Origin: Metallococcus carri
GTDB taxonomy: Bacteria > Actinomycetota > Actinomycetes > Actinomycetales > Dermatophilaceae
Reading direction: 5' to 3'
Assembly: GCF_011440275.1 (NCBI RefSeq)
Contig: NZ_JAAOIV010000002.1
Span: 124,001-188,000 of the forward strand
Length of the DNA stretch: 64,000 nucleotides
Shown: piece after piece, positions 55,912-64,000 of the stretch
How the letters are laid out: each line of letters begins with the position of its first letter
How positions within the stretch are numbered: the stretch's first letter is position 1
Position numbers and translations under genes: made by a program
The notes under the pieces: model-generated
Database searches by the model: none
What the model was told of the DNA's origin: nothing
What the model saw: only the letters and a program-made list of their open reading frames with translations

Positions 55912-57162
55912 TCAGCGCAGGCCGAGCAGGGCGTCGAGCAGGTCGGCGACCTTCGGGGACGGCCCGGCCCCGGCGTCGGCATACTCCCTGGCCCAGCTGT
56001 CGACCAGACCGATCGCCGCGGGAGAGTCCAGGTCACGCGCCAGCGCTTCCCGGACCCCGGCGAGCAGGTCGTCCGCGCCGGCGTCGCCGGCGCCGTCGAG
56101 CGCGGAACGCCATGTGCCCCAACGCTTTTCGGCTTCACGCAGCAGCTCGGTGGTGTATTCCCAGGGCTGGGCGTAGTGCTGGTCGAGCAGCACCAACCGG
56201 ATCGCGCGCGGGTCGACGCCGTCGCGCAACAGCTGGGACACCTTGACCAGGTTGCCCTTGGACTTGCTCATCTTCTCGCCGTCGTAGGCGACCATCGCCT
56301 GGTGGGCATAGGACCGGGCGAAGGGCGAACTGCCGGTCACCGCCTCGCCCTGCACGGCGCTCATCTCGTGGTGCGGGAAGATCAGGTCGGTGCCGCCGCC
56401 CTGCAGGGTGAATCCCATCCCGAGGTGGTCCAGGGCGATGGTGGTGCACTCCAGATGCCAGCCCGGGCGGCCCTCGCCGAGGCTCGCGCCGTCCCAGAAC
56501 GGCTCGCCGACCCGGCGCCCGCGCCACAGCAGCGGGTCGAGCCGGTCGCGCTTGCCGGGCCGGTCGGGGTCTCCCCCGCGCTCGGCGAAGACGTCCATCA
56601 TCTGCTCGCGGGTCCAGCCGGAGATCTCCCCGAACCGTGGCTGGGTGGCCAGGTCGAGATACCAATCCCGTATGCCGCCCGCGCCCGCCTCCCGCTCCTC
56701 CACCGGCAAGGCGTAGGCGACGCCGAGCTCGACGAGTCTCTCGATGGTGGCGACATGCCGCGGCATGGTCTCGACGACGCCGACATAGTGGTCCGGCGGG
56801 ATGATCCGCAGCGCGGTCATGTCGTCGTGGAACAGCTCGATCTCGCTGGTGGCCAACTCGCGCCAGTCGACGCCGTCACGCTGGGCCCGCTCGATCAGCG
56901 GGTCGTCGATGTCGGTGACATTCTGCACATAGGTGACCTGCTGGCCGGCGTCTCGCAGCACCCGGTGGACCAGGTCGAAGGTGTGATAGGTCGCGGCGTG
57001 GCCGAGGTGGGTCGCGTCATACGGCGTGATCCCGCAGACGTAGACGGTCGCGGTGCCGTCGGTCTCCAGCGGTGCGAGCTCGCCGGTGTGCTCGTCGCGC
57101 AGGCGCAACATCGGCGCGGTGCCGGGCAGGGAAGGGACGCTGGGCGCGGACCACGACTTCAC
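55912..57162 (-). CDS. mshC: Mycothiol synthesis ligase MshC
   Basis: A 416-residue cysteinyl-tRNA-synthetase-like enzyme that joins cysteine to GlcN-inositol in mycothiol synthesis. The HIGH-like motif is THLGHA near 50-56 and the KMSKS motif is present (GEKMSKSKGN). The zinc-binding Cys is in VCGITPYD. It is shorter than a true CysRS and lacks the tRNA-binding end. GTG 57162. Its operon continues upstream with SCO1664, DUF3090, a phosphatase and an LLM enzyme; this neighbourhood is conserved in actinobacteria. Confidence 0.95.
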   Translation of the reverse strand: MKSWSAPSVPSLPGTAPMLRLRDEHTGELAPLETDGTATVYVCGITPYDATHLGHAATYHTFDLVHRVLRDAGQQVTYVQNVTDIDDPLIERAQRDGVDWRELATSEIELFHDDMTALRIIPPDHYVGVVETMPRHVATIERLVELGVAYALPVEEREAGAGGIRDWYLDLATQPRFGEISGWTREQMMDVFAERGGDPDRPGKRDRLDPLLWRGRRVGEPFWDGASLGEGRPGWHLECTTIALDHLGMGFTLQGGGTDLIFPHHEMSAVQGEAVTGSSPFARSYAHQAMVAYDGEKMSKSKGNLVKVSQLLRDGVDPRAIRLVLLDQHYAQPWEYTTELLREAEKRWGTWRSALDGAGDAGADDLLAGVREALARDLDSPAAIGLVDSWAREYADAGAGPSPKVADLLDALLGLR

Positions 57163-57204
57163 GTTGGTCAGCCTATCCGGGCCTGCTGACGGCTCCGACC
57201 GGGC

Positions 57205-58011
57205 TCACCAGATCGGCCAGGGCAGCGCGTGCCGATGCTCGGGCATCACCGGCAGGGCACCCTCGTCGAGCAGGACCGCGGCCCGCAGGTGGAGCATCTC
57301 GATCTCCTCGCCGGTGAGCAAGGGCGCGAGCTGCGCGGTCAGGGTGCCCTCCTCCAGGCCGGCCACCACCCGCCGCACCCGCTCGGCGTCCGCAGGCGCC
57401 AGCTCCTCACCGCCGAACCCCCAGAAGACCGTGCGCAGCTTCTCCTCGGCGTGGCAGACCAGCCCGTGGTCGATCACCCAGAAGCGGTCCGCGTCGGCGA
57501 TGAGCGCGCCGGCCTTGCGGTCGGCGTTGTTGAGCACGGTGTCGAGGGTGGCGAGCGATTTCACCTCGGGCGCCCCGGAATGCGACACCACGATCAGCCG
57601 GCCGATCTCGTCGCGGGCGTGCAACACGATCCGGTTGCCGTCCGGCACTTCGCCCAGAGCGTCGATGCTCACCAGGCCGGTGTCCTGGTCACCGTCCAAC
57701 GGCCCCACCCAGCGCTGCACCGTGCCCGGCCCGAGCGGGCCGTCGCGCAGCACCGTGGGCGGCACCAGATCCCAGCCACCGACGGTGGAGATGGTCGCGG
57801 CCGCCAGCTCACGGCCGGCGAGGGTCCCGTCGGGAAAATCCCACAGCGGCCGCTCGCCGCGAATGGGCTTGTAAACAGCCGGGATTCGGCGGTCGCCGTC
57901 GGTCAGCCAGACGCGCAGAGCGACATTGGAGGCTTCGACCAGCCGGCCCTCGATCTCCAGCTCACCGTCGGTGAGCAGGTCGAGGTCCTCAGCGCTTGTA
58001 TCCGTTGGCAC
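57205..58011 (-). CDS. SCO1664 family protein (kinase-like fold)
   Basis: A 268-residue protein of the SCO1664 family, distantly like PI3/PI4-type kinases. AVYKPIRGERPLWDFPDG carries a Lys-Pro motif that would hold ATP, and LDTVLNNADRKAGALI with FWVIDHGLVCH provides the Asp residues of a catalytic loop and metal site. The substrate is unknown. GTG 58011 overlaps the DUF3090 gene by 23 bases. It sits in the conserved operon with mshC and DUF3090; I infer a linked function. Confidence 0.85.
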   Translation of the reverse strand: MPTDTSAEDLDLLTDGELEIEGRLVEASNVALRVWLTDGDRRIPAVYKPIRGERPLWDFPDGTLAGRELAAATISTVGGWDLVPPTVLRDGPLGPGTVQRWVGPLDGDQDTGLVSIDALGEVPDGNRIVLHARDEIGRLIVVSHSGAPEVKSLATLDTVLNNADRKAGALIADADRFWVIDHGLVCHAEEKLRTVFWGFGGEELAPADAERVRRVVAGLEEGTLTAQLAPLLTGEEIEMLHLRAAVLLDEGALPVMPEHRHALPWPIW

Positions 58012-58528
58012 GAGGGCAGATGTGTCCGGCCGGGTCGAGGGGTTCGCCGCAGAAGGGGCAGGGCGGGCGGCCCGAGGCGACGAGCGCGAGGCCGCGGCGA
58101 GCGAACTCGCGGGCCGCGGGCGCGCTCATCCGCACTCGCAGCGTCGTCGCGTCCGGCTCGACGATCTCCACCACGTCTTCGCCCGACTCGTCCGACTCGA
58201 CCTCCACGGCCGAGTCGAGGCACTCGACGACGACGAGCTCCTGCTCGGGGTCCCACGCCAGGCTCAGGGTCGCAACGCGGAATTCGTCATCGATCGGGGT
58301 GGTGAGCGGTGCGTTGTCGGGCTCGAGCTGAGCTTGGTCCTCGGCGACGCCGACGGTGTCGAGCAGGTCGTTGATGCGCTCGGCGAGCACCTCCACCTGG
58401 GCCTTCTCCAGGGAGACCGAGGTGACCCGACGACCGGCGGTTGCCTGCAGGAAGAAGGTGCGCTGACCCGCCGGGCCAACGGTGCCCACCACGAAACGGT
58501 CGGGCTGGTCGTACTCGATGAGCGGCAT
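57989..58528 (-). CDS. DUF3090 family protein with zinc-ribbon end
   Basis: A 179-residue protein of unknown function. MPLIEYDQPDRFVVGTVGPAG is the family opening. The C-terminus contains CPFCGEPLDPAGHIC, a zinc-ribbon-like pattern of three or four ligands. It corresponds to Rv2134c, next to a histidine phosphatase gene, as here. The ATG at 58528 is 10 bp from the phosphatase stop; its end overlaps SCO1664 by 23 bases. Confidence 0.88.
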   Translation of the reverse strand: MPLIEYDQPDRFVVGTVGPAGQRTFFLQATAGRRVTSVSLEKAQVEVLAERINDLLDTVGVAEDQAQLEPDNAPLTTPIDDEFRVATLSLAWDPEQELVVVECLDSAVEVESDESGEDVVEIVEPDATTLRVRMSAPAAREFARRGLALVASGRPPCPFCGEPLDPAGHICPRANGYKR

Positions 58529-58538
58529 GATCTCGACC

Positions 58539-59243
58539 CTAACCCTGTGTGCCCTCGCCACCGCCGGGGGCGGCGTCGGTGTCGCCGGCATGTTCGGCAG
58601 GTGGGACGAGATCGTCGACCCGACCGGTGTCGTTGACCCGCAACACGAACGGCCGGCCCGCGGTGAGGCGAATCCCGCTGACCGACGCCGGGTTGACCAC
58701 GATCCGCTGAAAGAGATCGAGATGGGTGCCGCCCGCCCAGGCGAGCACGGCCTTGATGACATCGCCGTGGGAGACCGCGGCCCAGACCGCGCCCTTGCCG
58801 TGCTGTGCGTCGACCGCCGCGTCGTGGGCGCGGATCGCGTCGACCGCACGCTGCTGCATGGCGCTCATCGACTCGTGGGCGAACTCGTCCGACGGCGGGA
58901 AGGTCACCCCGGAGGGGTGGTCCTGCACCGCGCGCCACAGCTCGTCCTTGGCGAGTTCCTTGAGCGGGCGGCCGGTCCAGGCGCCATACCGCGCCTCGCC
59001 GATCGCCTCCTCGGTGAGCGGCTGCAGGTCGCGCCCGGTGAGCAGCGCGGCGGCCGTCTCCTGGCAGCGCTGCAGCGGGCTGGTCACGATCCGCACGAGC
59101 GGTATGCCGGCCAGCCGGTTCGCGAGGTCACTCACCTGGGTGCGGCCGACCTCGTCCAGGCCGACCCCTTCGGTCCAGCCGGCGAGGGTGCCCGAGGCAT
59201 TGGAGGCGGTGCGGCCGTGTCGCACGAGCAGGACGGTGGCCAT
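58539..59243 (-). CDS. Histidine phosphatase (MSMEG_4193 family)
   Basis: A 234-residue member of the phosphoglycerate mutase-like superfamily. LLVRHGRTASN holds the phospho-acceptor His, and the second His is in AAVSHGDVIKAVLA; both Arg partners are in place. It corresponds to Rv2135c in the syntenic cluster. Substrate unknown. Its ATG shares one base with the upstream LLM gene stop (59243), so the two are coupled. Confidence 0.9.
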   Translation of the reverse strand: MATVLLVRHGRTASNASGTLAGWTEGVGLDEVGRTQVSDLANRLAGIPLVRIVTSPLQRCQETAAALLTGRDLQPLTEEAIGEARYGAWTGRPLKELAKDELWRAVQDHPSGVTFPPSDEFAHESMSAMQQRAVDAIRAHDAAVDAQHGKGAVWAAVSHGDVIKAVLAWAGGTHLDLFQRIVVNPASVSGIRLTAGRPFVLRVNDTGRVDDLVPPAEHAGDTDAAPGGGEGTQG

Positions 59244-60301
59244 CAGTCGTGCAGCCCCTCGCCTCGGGCGAGCTCGGCCACGAGGCGCAGCGCGTCGAGC
59301 CGTTCCCGCACGGTGTCCCCGGTGGGGCTCACGTTCAGCGTGGTGACGCCGGCATCGGCATACGCCCGCAACCGGCCAGCGATCCGCTCGGCGTCGCCGA
59401 CGAGCGCGGTCTGCTCGATGAACTCGCGCGGCACGGCGGCGGCCGCATCGCGATGCTGCCGGGCGAGGTAGAGGTCCTGCACGCGATCGGCCTCGTCCGC
59501 AAAGCCCATCCGCCGCGCGAGGGCGTTGTAGAAGTTCTTCTGCCGCGAGCCCATGCCGCCGATGTAGAGGGCGGCGTTGCCCCGCAACCGGTCCGCCGCG
59601 ACGTCAAGGTCGTCGTCGACCGACAGACCGGCCGAGGCGCAGACGTCGAAGCCTGCCAGCGTGAGCCCCGCCGTCTCGCGGCCCTCGCGCAGCTGGCTCA
59701 ACTGCTCGGGCAGATGCTCGGGGCTGACGAAGATGCCGAGCCAGCCGTCGGCGATCTCGCCGGTGAGGCGCACATTGCGCGGGCCGATGGACGCCAGATA
59801 GATGGGCAGGTCGCTGCGCTCCGGCAGCAGCAGCAACCGCAGGGCCTTGCCTGAGCTGTCCGGCAGCGGCAGCTCGAAGTGCTCGCCGTGGAACTCGACA
59901 TTGCTGCGCCCGAGCGCCTGCCGCACGATCGCGACATACTCCCGCGTGCGCCCGAGCGGGTCGGCGAACCGGACGCCGTGCCAGCCCTCGCTCACCTGGG
60001 GCCCGGACACCCCGAGGCCGAGGTGGAAGCGGCCCTCGGTGATCCGGTCGAGGGTGGCGGCGGTCATCGCGGTCATCGCCGGACTGCGTGCCGGGATCTG
60101 CATGATCGCGCTGCCCCAGCCCAGCCGCGGCGTCGACGCCGACAGATAGCCGATCAGCGAGGGAATGTCGGAGCCATAGGCCTCGGCGACCCAGGCGACG
60201 TCATAACCGAGTTCGTCGGCGGTGACGACGAGGCGCTTCATCGTCTCCAGATCGTCGGTGCCCGTGGTGCCCCAGTAGCCGAGGTTCAGACCCAATCGCA
60301 T
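59243..60301 (-). CDS. LLM class F420-dependent oxidoreductase
   Basis: A 352-residue luciferase-like monooxygenase fold protein. MRLGLNLGYWG starts the barrel, and AVGSG-type loops (SASTPRLGWGSAIMQIPARSP, FHLGLGVSGPQV) fit the F420-binding subgroup; substrate unknown. ATG 60301 is close to the divergent AKR gene start (64 bp). Its stop overlaps the phosphatase start by one base. The gene heads the operon ending in mshC. Confidence 0.88.
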   Translation of the reverse strand: MRLGLNLGYWGTTGTDDLETMKRLVVTADELGYDVAWVAEAYGSDIPSLIGYLSASTPRLGWGSAIMQIPARSPAMTAMTAATLDRITEGRFHLGLGVSGPQVSEGWHGVRFADPLGRTREYVAIVRQALGRSNVEFHGEHFELPLPDSSGKALRLLLLPERSDLPIYLASIGPRNVRLTGEIADGWLGIFVSPEHLPEQLSQLREGRETAGLTLAGFDVCASAGLSVDDDLDVAADRLRGNAALYIGGMGSRQKNFYNALARRMGFADEADRVQDLYLARQHRDAAAAVPREFIEQTALVGDAERIAGRLRAYADAGVTTLNVSPTGDTVRERLDALRLVAELARGEGLHD

Positions 60302-60365
60302 GGACCCGACGCTACCCGCGTGGTGCTGCGCGGGCGGACCCGACCGACGTCCTAGGTTGTGGGAC

Positions 60366-61301
60366 ATGCGGATGCGGACGGTGGGCGCCAGCGGGCTGAG
60401 TGTCTCGGCCCTGGGCCTGGGCACGAGGAATTTCGGCTCGGAGGTCTCGCCGGAGGATTGCGCCGAGCTCGTGCGGCTGTTCGTGGAGTCCGGGGGCACG
60501 CTGATCGACACCGCCCCGGCATACGGCGACGGGGCGGCCGAGGAGATCCTCGGGCGGGAGCTCGCGAACTTCCGCCGCGAGGAGGTGACGCTCTGCGGCA
60601 AGGCCGGGCTGCACCGCACCGACGACGGCTGGCGCGCGGACACCTCACGGCGCGGGCTGCTCGACCAACTCGACGAGACCCTGTCCCGGCTGCGGGTCGA
60701 GCACCTCGACCTGTGGCTGGTGCATGTCTGGCGCGACGATCCGGCCCTGGCCGAAACCCTGTCGGCTCTTGAGTTCGCGGTCACCTCAGGTCGAGCGCGG
60801 TATGCCGGGGTCGCGAACTACACCGGCTGGCAGCTCGCCTCGGCTGCCGCTCCGCTCGCCGCGGTGCGCACACCCGCGGTCGCGGTGCAGGCGCGCTACC
60901 ACCTGCTCGACCGGTCGGTTGAAGCCGACCTGCTGCCCGCCGCCGCCCACCACGGGGTCGGCCTGCTGGCCTGGGCGCCGCTGGCCGGCGGGGTGCTCAC
61001 CGGCAAATATCTGCGCTCGGTGCCGGCCGCCTCGCGGGCTTCCTCGGCCGACCATCAACAGTGGGCGCAGCGATGGATGAGGTATGCCGACGGACCCGTG
61101 GTGAAGGCGCTCGACACTGCTGCGACCGGGCTGGGTGTCAGCCCCGCGCAGGTTGCGCTGGCCTGGGTGCGCGATCGTCCCGGGGTGGCGGCCGGGATCG
61201 TCGGTGCGCGCACCGTCACGCAATTGCGCACCACCTTGGCTAGCGACCGGCTGGACATCCCGTCAGCGGTGCGGGCGGCGCTGGACGAAGTGAGCGGTTA
61301 G
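60366..61301 (+). CDS. Aldo/keto reductase
   Basis: A 311-residue AKR barrel. The catalytic tetrad is visible: Asp48 in LIDTAPAYG, Tyr53, Lys79 in LCGKAGLH and His in LWLVHVWRDD. NADPH-binding residues lie in the C-terminal GIVGARTVTQL segment. Substrate unknown. ATG 60366 or the in-frame ATG two codons later. It converges with the acidic small protein gene with three bases between. Confidence 0.9.
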   Translation: MRMRTVGASGLSVSALGLGTRNFGSEVSPEDCAELVRLFVESGGTLIDTAPAYGDGAAEEILGRELANFRREEVTLCGKAGLHRTDDGWRADTSRRGLLDQLDETLSRLRVEHLDLWLVHVWRDDPALAETLSALEFAVTSGRARYAGVANYTGWQLASAAAPLAAVRTPAVAVQARYHLLDRSVEADLLPAAAHHGVGLLAWAPLAGGVLTGKYLRSVPAASRASSADHQQWAQRWMRYADGPVVKALDTAATGLGVSPAQVALAWVRDRPGVAAGIVGARTVTQLRTTLASDRLDIPSAVRAALDEVSG

Positions 61302-61304
61302 GAC

Positions 61305-61685
61305 CTACCGCTTGCGGCGGTCCTCGATCTCCAGGTCGTCGTCGTCGGTGAGACCGGAGTATTCGCCGTCGTCGTCCTCGTCGTCTTCGTCAAGATCGTC
61401 GTCGCCCTCGTCGTCGCCCTCGTCCTCGTCGAGGTCGTCGACATCCTCATCGTCGTCGTCTTCATCGAGGTCTTCGTCCTCGTCGCCGACGTAGAGCTCC
61501 AGCGGGGTGACCTCGCCATACGCCTCGAGCAGGGCGTCGTCGTAGTCCTCGAACGCATCGGCGAGGTCGTGGTAGGCGGCGACCACGGTCGGGTCGTTCT
61601 CACCCCGGCGACGCGCCGCGGCCTCCAAATGACGTTCCAGTGCGGTGATGAACCGGGACAGGGCGGCGCGCGGGTCGGCGGTCAT
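61305..61685 (-). CDS. Very acidic small protein, unknown function
   Basis: A 126-residue protein. Residues about 1-60 form a helical region (ALSRFITALERHLEAAARRR, AYHDLADAFEDYDDALLEAYGE); residues about 67-125 are almost entirely Asp and Glu, except for a few Tyr, Gly and Leu. The final DRRKR is basic. Homologues are often labelled primosomal, which I cannot confirm. The acid tract could mimic DNA or bind metals or a basic partner. ATG 61685. Confidence 0.75.
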   Translation of the reverse strand: MTADPRAALSRFITALERHLEAAARRRGENDPTVVAAYHDLADAFEDYDDALLEAYGEVTPLELYVGDEDEDLDEDDDDEDVDDLDEDEGDDEGDDDLDEDDEDDDGEYSGLTDDDDLEIEDRRKR

Positions 61686-61817
61686 GCCATGACCGTAGTG
61701 CAGACCTCGCTGATAGGCGATGTTCGGATCGGACAACCTTGCCGGCGCCGTGCCCGGGCGGGCCCTTGGCCCGGTTGACCGCGCCGCGCGCGAACGTCTG
61801 TCGCACAATGGGCGGCA

Positions 61818-62003
61818 ATGATCGAGTACGAGTACCGCGTCCTGACCTTCGGGCGCGACGACGACCGCAGCTCGGTGCGGCAAACCTTGACCGAGCATGC
61901 CGAATACGGCCACTGGGAGCTGGCCCGCACCCGGCTCTACCTCGGCGGCATGCGCCGGGTGTGGTTGCGCCGCAAGATCATCCGGGTGCGCCGCACGGCC
62001 TGA
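61818..62003 (+). CDS. DUF5703 family small protein
   Basis: A 61-residue actinobacterial protein beginning MIEYEYRVLTFGRDDDR and ending in a basic WLRRKIIRVRRTA tail. The pattern YGHWELARTRLYLGGMRRVWLRR is split in the family as a conserved strand-turn-strand. Function is unknown. ATG 61818. It lies between the acidic protein gene, which is divergent, and the palindrome array. Confidence 0.8.
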   Translation: MIEYEYRVLTFGRDDDRSSVRQTLTEHAEYGHWELARTRLYLGGMRRVWLRRKIIRVRRTA

Positions 62004-62056
62004 GCGTCGCGTCGCCAGCACTCGCACCGTGGATCGACGACCCGTCATGGGAGACA

Positions 62057-62466
62057 AAAGTCTCCACAATGGCGACTTCCGCGGGTCCGAACCGCCAGCC
62101 CTGCACCAAAAGCCTCCACAGTGGCGACTTCTGGGCCGGTATGGCCGGTGGCAGCCCCCGGCGGGACGAAAGTCTCCACAATGGCGACTTCCGCGGGTCC
62201 GAACCGCCAGCCCTGCACCAAAAGTCTCCACAGTGGCGACTTCTGGGCCGGTATGGCCGGTGGCAGCCCCCGGCGGGACGAAAGTCTCCACAATGGCGAC
62301 TTCCGCGGGTCCGGACCGCCAGCCCTGCACCAAAAGTCTCCACAGTGGCGACTTCTGGGCCGGTATGGCCGGTGGCAGCCCCCGGCGGGACGAAAGTCTC
62401 CACAATGGCGACTTCCGCGGGTCCGGACCGCCAGCCCCGCACGAAAAGTCTCCACAGTGGCGACCT
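62057..62466. repeat. Array of eight 21-bp palindromes in a 112-bp tandem unit
   Basis: Eight copies of a palindrome (left arm AAGTCTCCAC, right arm GTGGCGACTT or ATGGCGACTT around one base) start at about 62057, 62109, 62169, 62221, 62281, 62333, 62393 and 62445. Spacing alternates 52 and 60 bp, giving four 112-bp units. Two different spacers alternate and are nearly identical between units, so it is not CRISPR. It fills the 554-base gap between DUF5703 and the M20 gene, which converge. Frames through it give spurious proteins. Confidence 0.9.
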
Positions 62467-62506
62467 TCCTTGCCGATGACCGACCGTCCTTGCCGATGAC
62501 CGACCG
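62467..62506. repeat. 20-bp tandem duplication next to the palindrome array
   Basis: TCCTTGCCGATGACCGACCG occurs twice head to tail at 62467-62486 and 62487-62506, directly after the eighth palindrome. It contains no clear palindrome. It may be a by-product of array slippage. The remaining bases to the M20 stop (62507-62557) hold nothing recognisable. Confidence 0.7.
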
Positions 62507-62557
62507 CCAAGCTGTCTCATCGCCAAGCCGTCGGACCGCGGCCGTCCCGTCGGGCGG

Positions 62558-63877
62558 CTAACTGTTGGCGAGGAACCGGCTGAGCACGCGCGTGCCGAAC
62601 TTCAGTGACTCGACCGGCACCCGCTCGTCGATGCCGTGGAACATCGGGGCGAAGTCCAGGTCGGCCGGCAGGCGCAGCGGCGCGAAGCCGTAGCCGGTGA
62701 TGCCGAGCTGTTGCAGCGCCTTGTTGTCGGTGCCGCCGGACAGGCAGTAGGGCAGCACGGCGGCCTCGGGATCCTCGGCGAGCAGCGCGGCCTTCATCTG
62801 CTCCACGATCGGTGCATCGAAGGGCGCGTCGAGCGCGATGTCGCGGTGCACCACCTCGACGTCAACGAACTCACCGGCGAGCTCGCGGATCGTCGCCATC
62901 AAGTCGTCCTCGTGACCGGGCAGGAAACGGCAGTCCAGCGAGGCCGACGCCCCCTGCGGGATGACGTTGTGCTTGTAGCCCGAGTCCAGCATGGTGAAGT
63001 TCGCGGTGTCCTGCAGCGTGCCCTCGACGAACCCGCGTGCCCCGCCGAGCTTGGTCAGCAGCGGTGACAGGTCGTCGTCGGCATACGTGATGCCGGTGAG
63101 TTCGGCGAGGCCATCGAGCAGCTGGCGCACGGAGGCGATGTATTCGCGCGGCCAGACGTGCGCGTCGATGCGCGCGATCGCCTGGGCGAGGCGCACGACG
63201 GCGTTCTCGTCGTTGGGGACCGAGCCGTGACCGGCGCGGCCGTGGGCGACCAGGCGCAGCCAGGCGATGCCCTTCTCGGCGGTCTGCAGCAGGTAGGCCC
63301 GTTGCTCGCCGGACGTGCCCTCGAAGGTGACCGAGTAGCCACCGACCTCCGAGATCGCCTCGGTGGCGCCTTCGAAGAGTTCCGGCCGGTGGTCGACCAG
63401 CCAGTGGCTGCCCTTGAGACCGCCCGCCTCCTCGTCGGCGAGCATGCCGATGATCAGGTCGCGCGGCGGCTTCTTGCCGGAGCGGGCAAGCTCGCGCACG
63501 CACGCGAGGATCATCGCGTCCATGTCCTTCATGTCGACCGCGCCGCGTCCCCAGATGCAGTCGTCCTTGAGTTCCGCGGCGAACGGATCCACTTGCCAGT
63601 CAGCGGCATTCGCCGGCACGACGTCGAGATGACCGTGCACGACGAGCGCGCCGCGGGAGCTGTCCTCGCCTTCGATGCGGACGACCACGCTGGCACGGCC
63701 GGGTTCGCTCTCGATGAGTTCGGGGTCGAGGCCGACCTCGGTGAGCTCGCTCATCACGTATTCGGCGGCCTTGCGCTCCCCCGGCCCGCTGCCGTCGCCG
63801 TAGTTGCTGGTGTCGATGCCGATGAGGTCCTGACAGAGGCGGACGACCTCGTCCTCGGCGCGCGGGTTGTCGGTCAT
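62558..63877 (-). CDS. M20 family metallopeptidase/dipeptidase
   Basis: A 439-residue di-zinc aminoacyl hydrolase. Ligands are His and Asp in VHGHLDVVP, Asp in GRGAVDMKDM, Glu-Glu in LADEEAGG, and His in MFHGIDERVP. It corresponds to Rv2141c (dapE2) in the syntenic block. ATG 63877 is preferred because GAGAGGAC lies at good spacing; a longer start at 63904 would overlap the upstream gene. Substrate not assigned. Confidence 0.9.
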   Translation of the reverse strand: MTDNPRAEDEVVRLCQDLIGIDTSNYGDGSGPGERKAAEYVMSELTEVGLDPELIESEPGRASVVVRIEGEDSSRGALVVHGHLDVVPANAADWQVDPFAAELKDDCIWGRGAVDMKDMDAMILACVRELARSGKKPPRDLIIGMLADEEAGGLKGSHWLVDHRPELFEGATEAISEVGGYSVTFEGTSGEQRAYLLQTAEKGIAWLRLVAHGRAGHGSVPNDENAVVRLAQAIARIDAHVWPREYIASVRQLLDGLAELTGITYADDDLSPLLTKLGGARGFVEGTLQDTANFTMLDSGYKHNVIPQGASASLDCRFLPGHEDDLMATIRELAGEFVDVEVVHRDIALDAPFDAPIVEQMKAALLAEDPEAAVLPYCLSGGTDNKALQQLGITGYGFAPLRLPADLDFAPMFHGIDERVPVESLKFGTRVLSRFLANS

Positions 63878-63896
63878 GGTGTCGTCCTCTCGGTCG

Positions 63897-64000
63897 TCAT
63901 GCATTGCCCTCCACCATGCCAGCCACCCGCCGCAAGGTGTCGAGGGTGTCGGCCTGCTCGGCGGTCTTGTCGTCGCGATAACGGATGACTCGGGCGAAGC
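63897..64000 (-). CDS. C-terminal end of a probable ATP-dependent DNA ligase
   Basis: Only the last 33 codons and stop are in the window. The peptide begins FARVIRYRDDKTAEQADTL, which resembles motif VI (RxDK) at the end of ATP-dependent DNA ligases. The gene continues off the right edge, so the start is unseen. It overlaps the longest reading of the M20 gene by eight bases, but not the preferred one. The call rests on one motif. Confidence 0.5.
   Translation of the reverse strand, partial: FARVIRYRDDKTAEQADTLDTLRRVAGMVEGNA

Noticed and set aside
62057-62466. CRISPR array
   Set aside because: The palindromic repeats look CRISPR-like, but the spacers are two sequences that alternate and repeat, and no cas genes are nearby. 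The RecB-like gene at 47043 is the housekeeping Rv2119-type nuclease.

Overview
The window is GC-rich actinobacterial chromosome. A complete Pup-proteasome system (pup, prcB, prcA, dop, pafA, the ARC/Mpa ATPase and pafBC), mycothiol ligase MshC, RbpA, a Tat translocase and an F420-type (LLM) oxidoreductase together point to an actinomycete. Gene order follows the Mycobacterium tuberculosis blocks rbpA-ppm1-fxsA and helY-tatCA-pafCB-pafA-prcAB-pup-dop-mpa-trmI-recB-metH-mshC, but interspersed repeats and a marked GTATGCC/GGCATAC word bias suggest a different lineage. I would guess Micrococcales (Dermacoccaceae or Intrasporangiaceae); this is inference only.

Layout. 0-9.3 kb is accessory: a partial flavin oxidoreductase, a VapBC toxin-antitoxin pair with a palindromic operator, two crcB fluoride channels, a short UvrA-like ATPase, a two-gene encapsulin nanocompartment (DyP peroxidase cargo plus shell), a YcaQ-like protein and a PatB-like lyase. 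9.3-19.9 kb holds a P1 peptidase, a membrane Ser/Thr kinase, an MFS carrier, rbpA behind a SigR/SigH-like promoter, then fxsA-ppm1-lnt (lipoprotein and glycan lipid maturation), ybaK, an Lrp regulator, a 5'-3' exonuclease and a PH-domain membrane protein. 19.9-29.2 kb is helY, tatC, tatA, pafC, pafB, two FKBP isomerases and pafA.

29.3-44.7 kb is the proteasome region, read right to left: arc, dop, pup-prcB-prcA. It is interrupted by plus-strand genes (epimerase, TetR, CapA-like lipoprotein, esterase, Gfo/Idh oxidoreductase, DUF3054), by a heterodimeric ABC exporter with one degenerate ATPase site, and by a 0.7-kb block of tandem repeats. In function, Dop deamidates the C-terminal Gln of Pup, PafA ligates Pup to lysines, ARC unfolds the tagged protein and PrcAB degrades it; PafBC is a DNA-damage-responsive regulator.

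44.8-64 kb continues with tRNA methyltransferase TrmI, a site-2 protease, a RecB-type nuclease, a HAD phosphatase, a compositionally foreign helicase, metH, PAC2, mshC, the conserved SCO1664-DUF3090-phosphatase-LLM operon, an aldo/keto reductase, a very acidic small protein, DUF5703, an array of eight palindromes, an M20 peptidase and the last codons of a probable ATP-dependent DNA ligase. No rRNA, tRNA, transposase, integrase or CRISPR array was found. The least explained features are the three tandem-repeat arrays, the structured inverted repeats upstream of ybaK, the helicase island and the genome-wide GTATGCC word.
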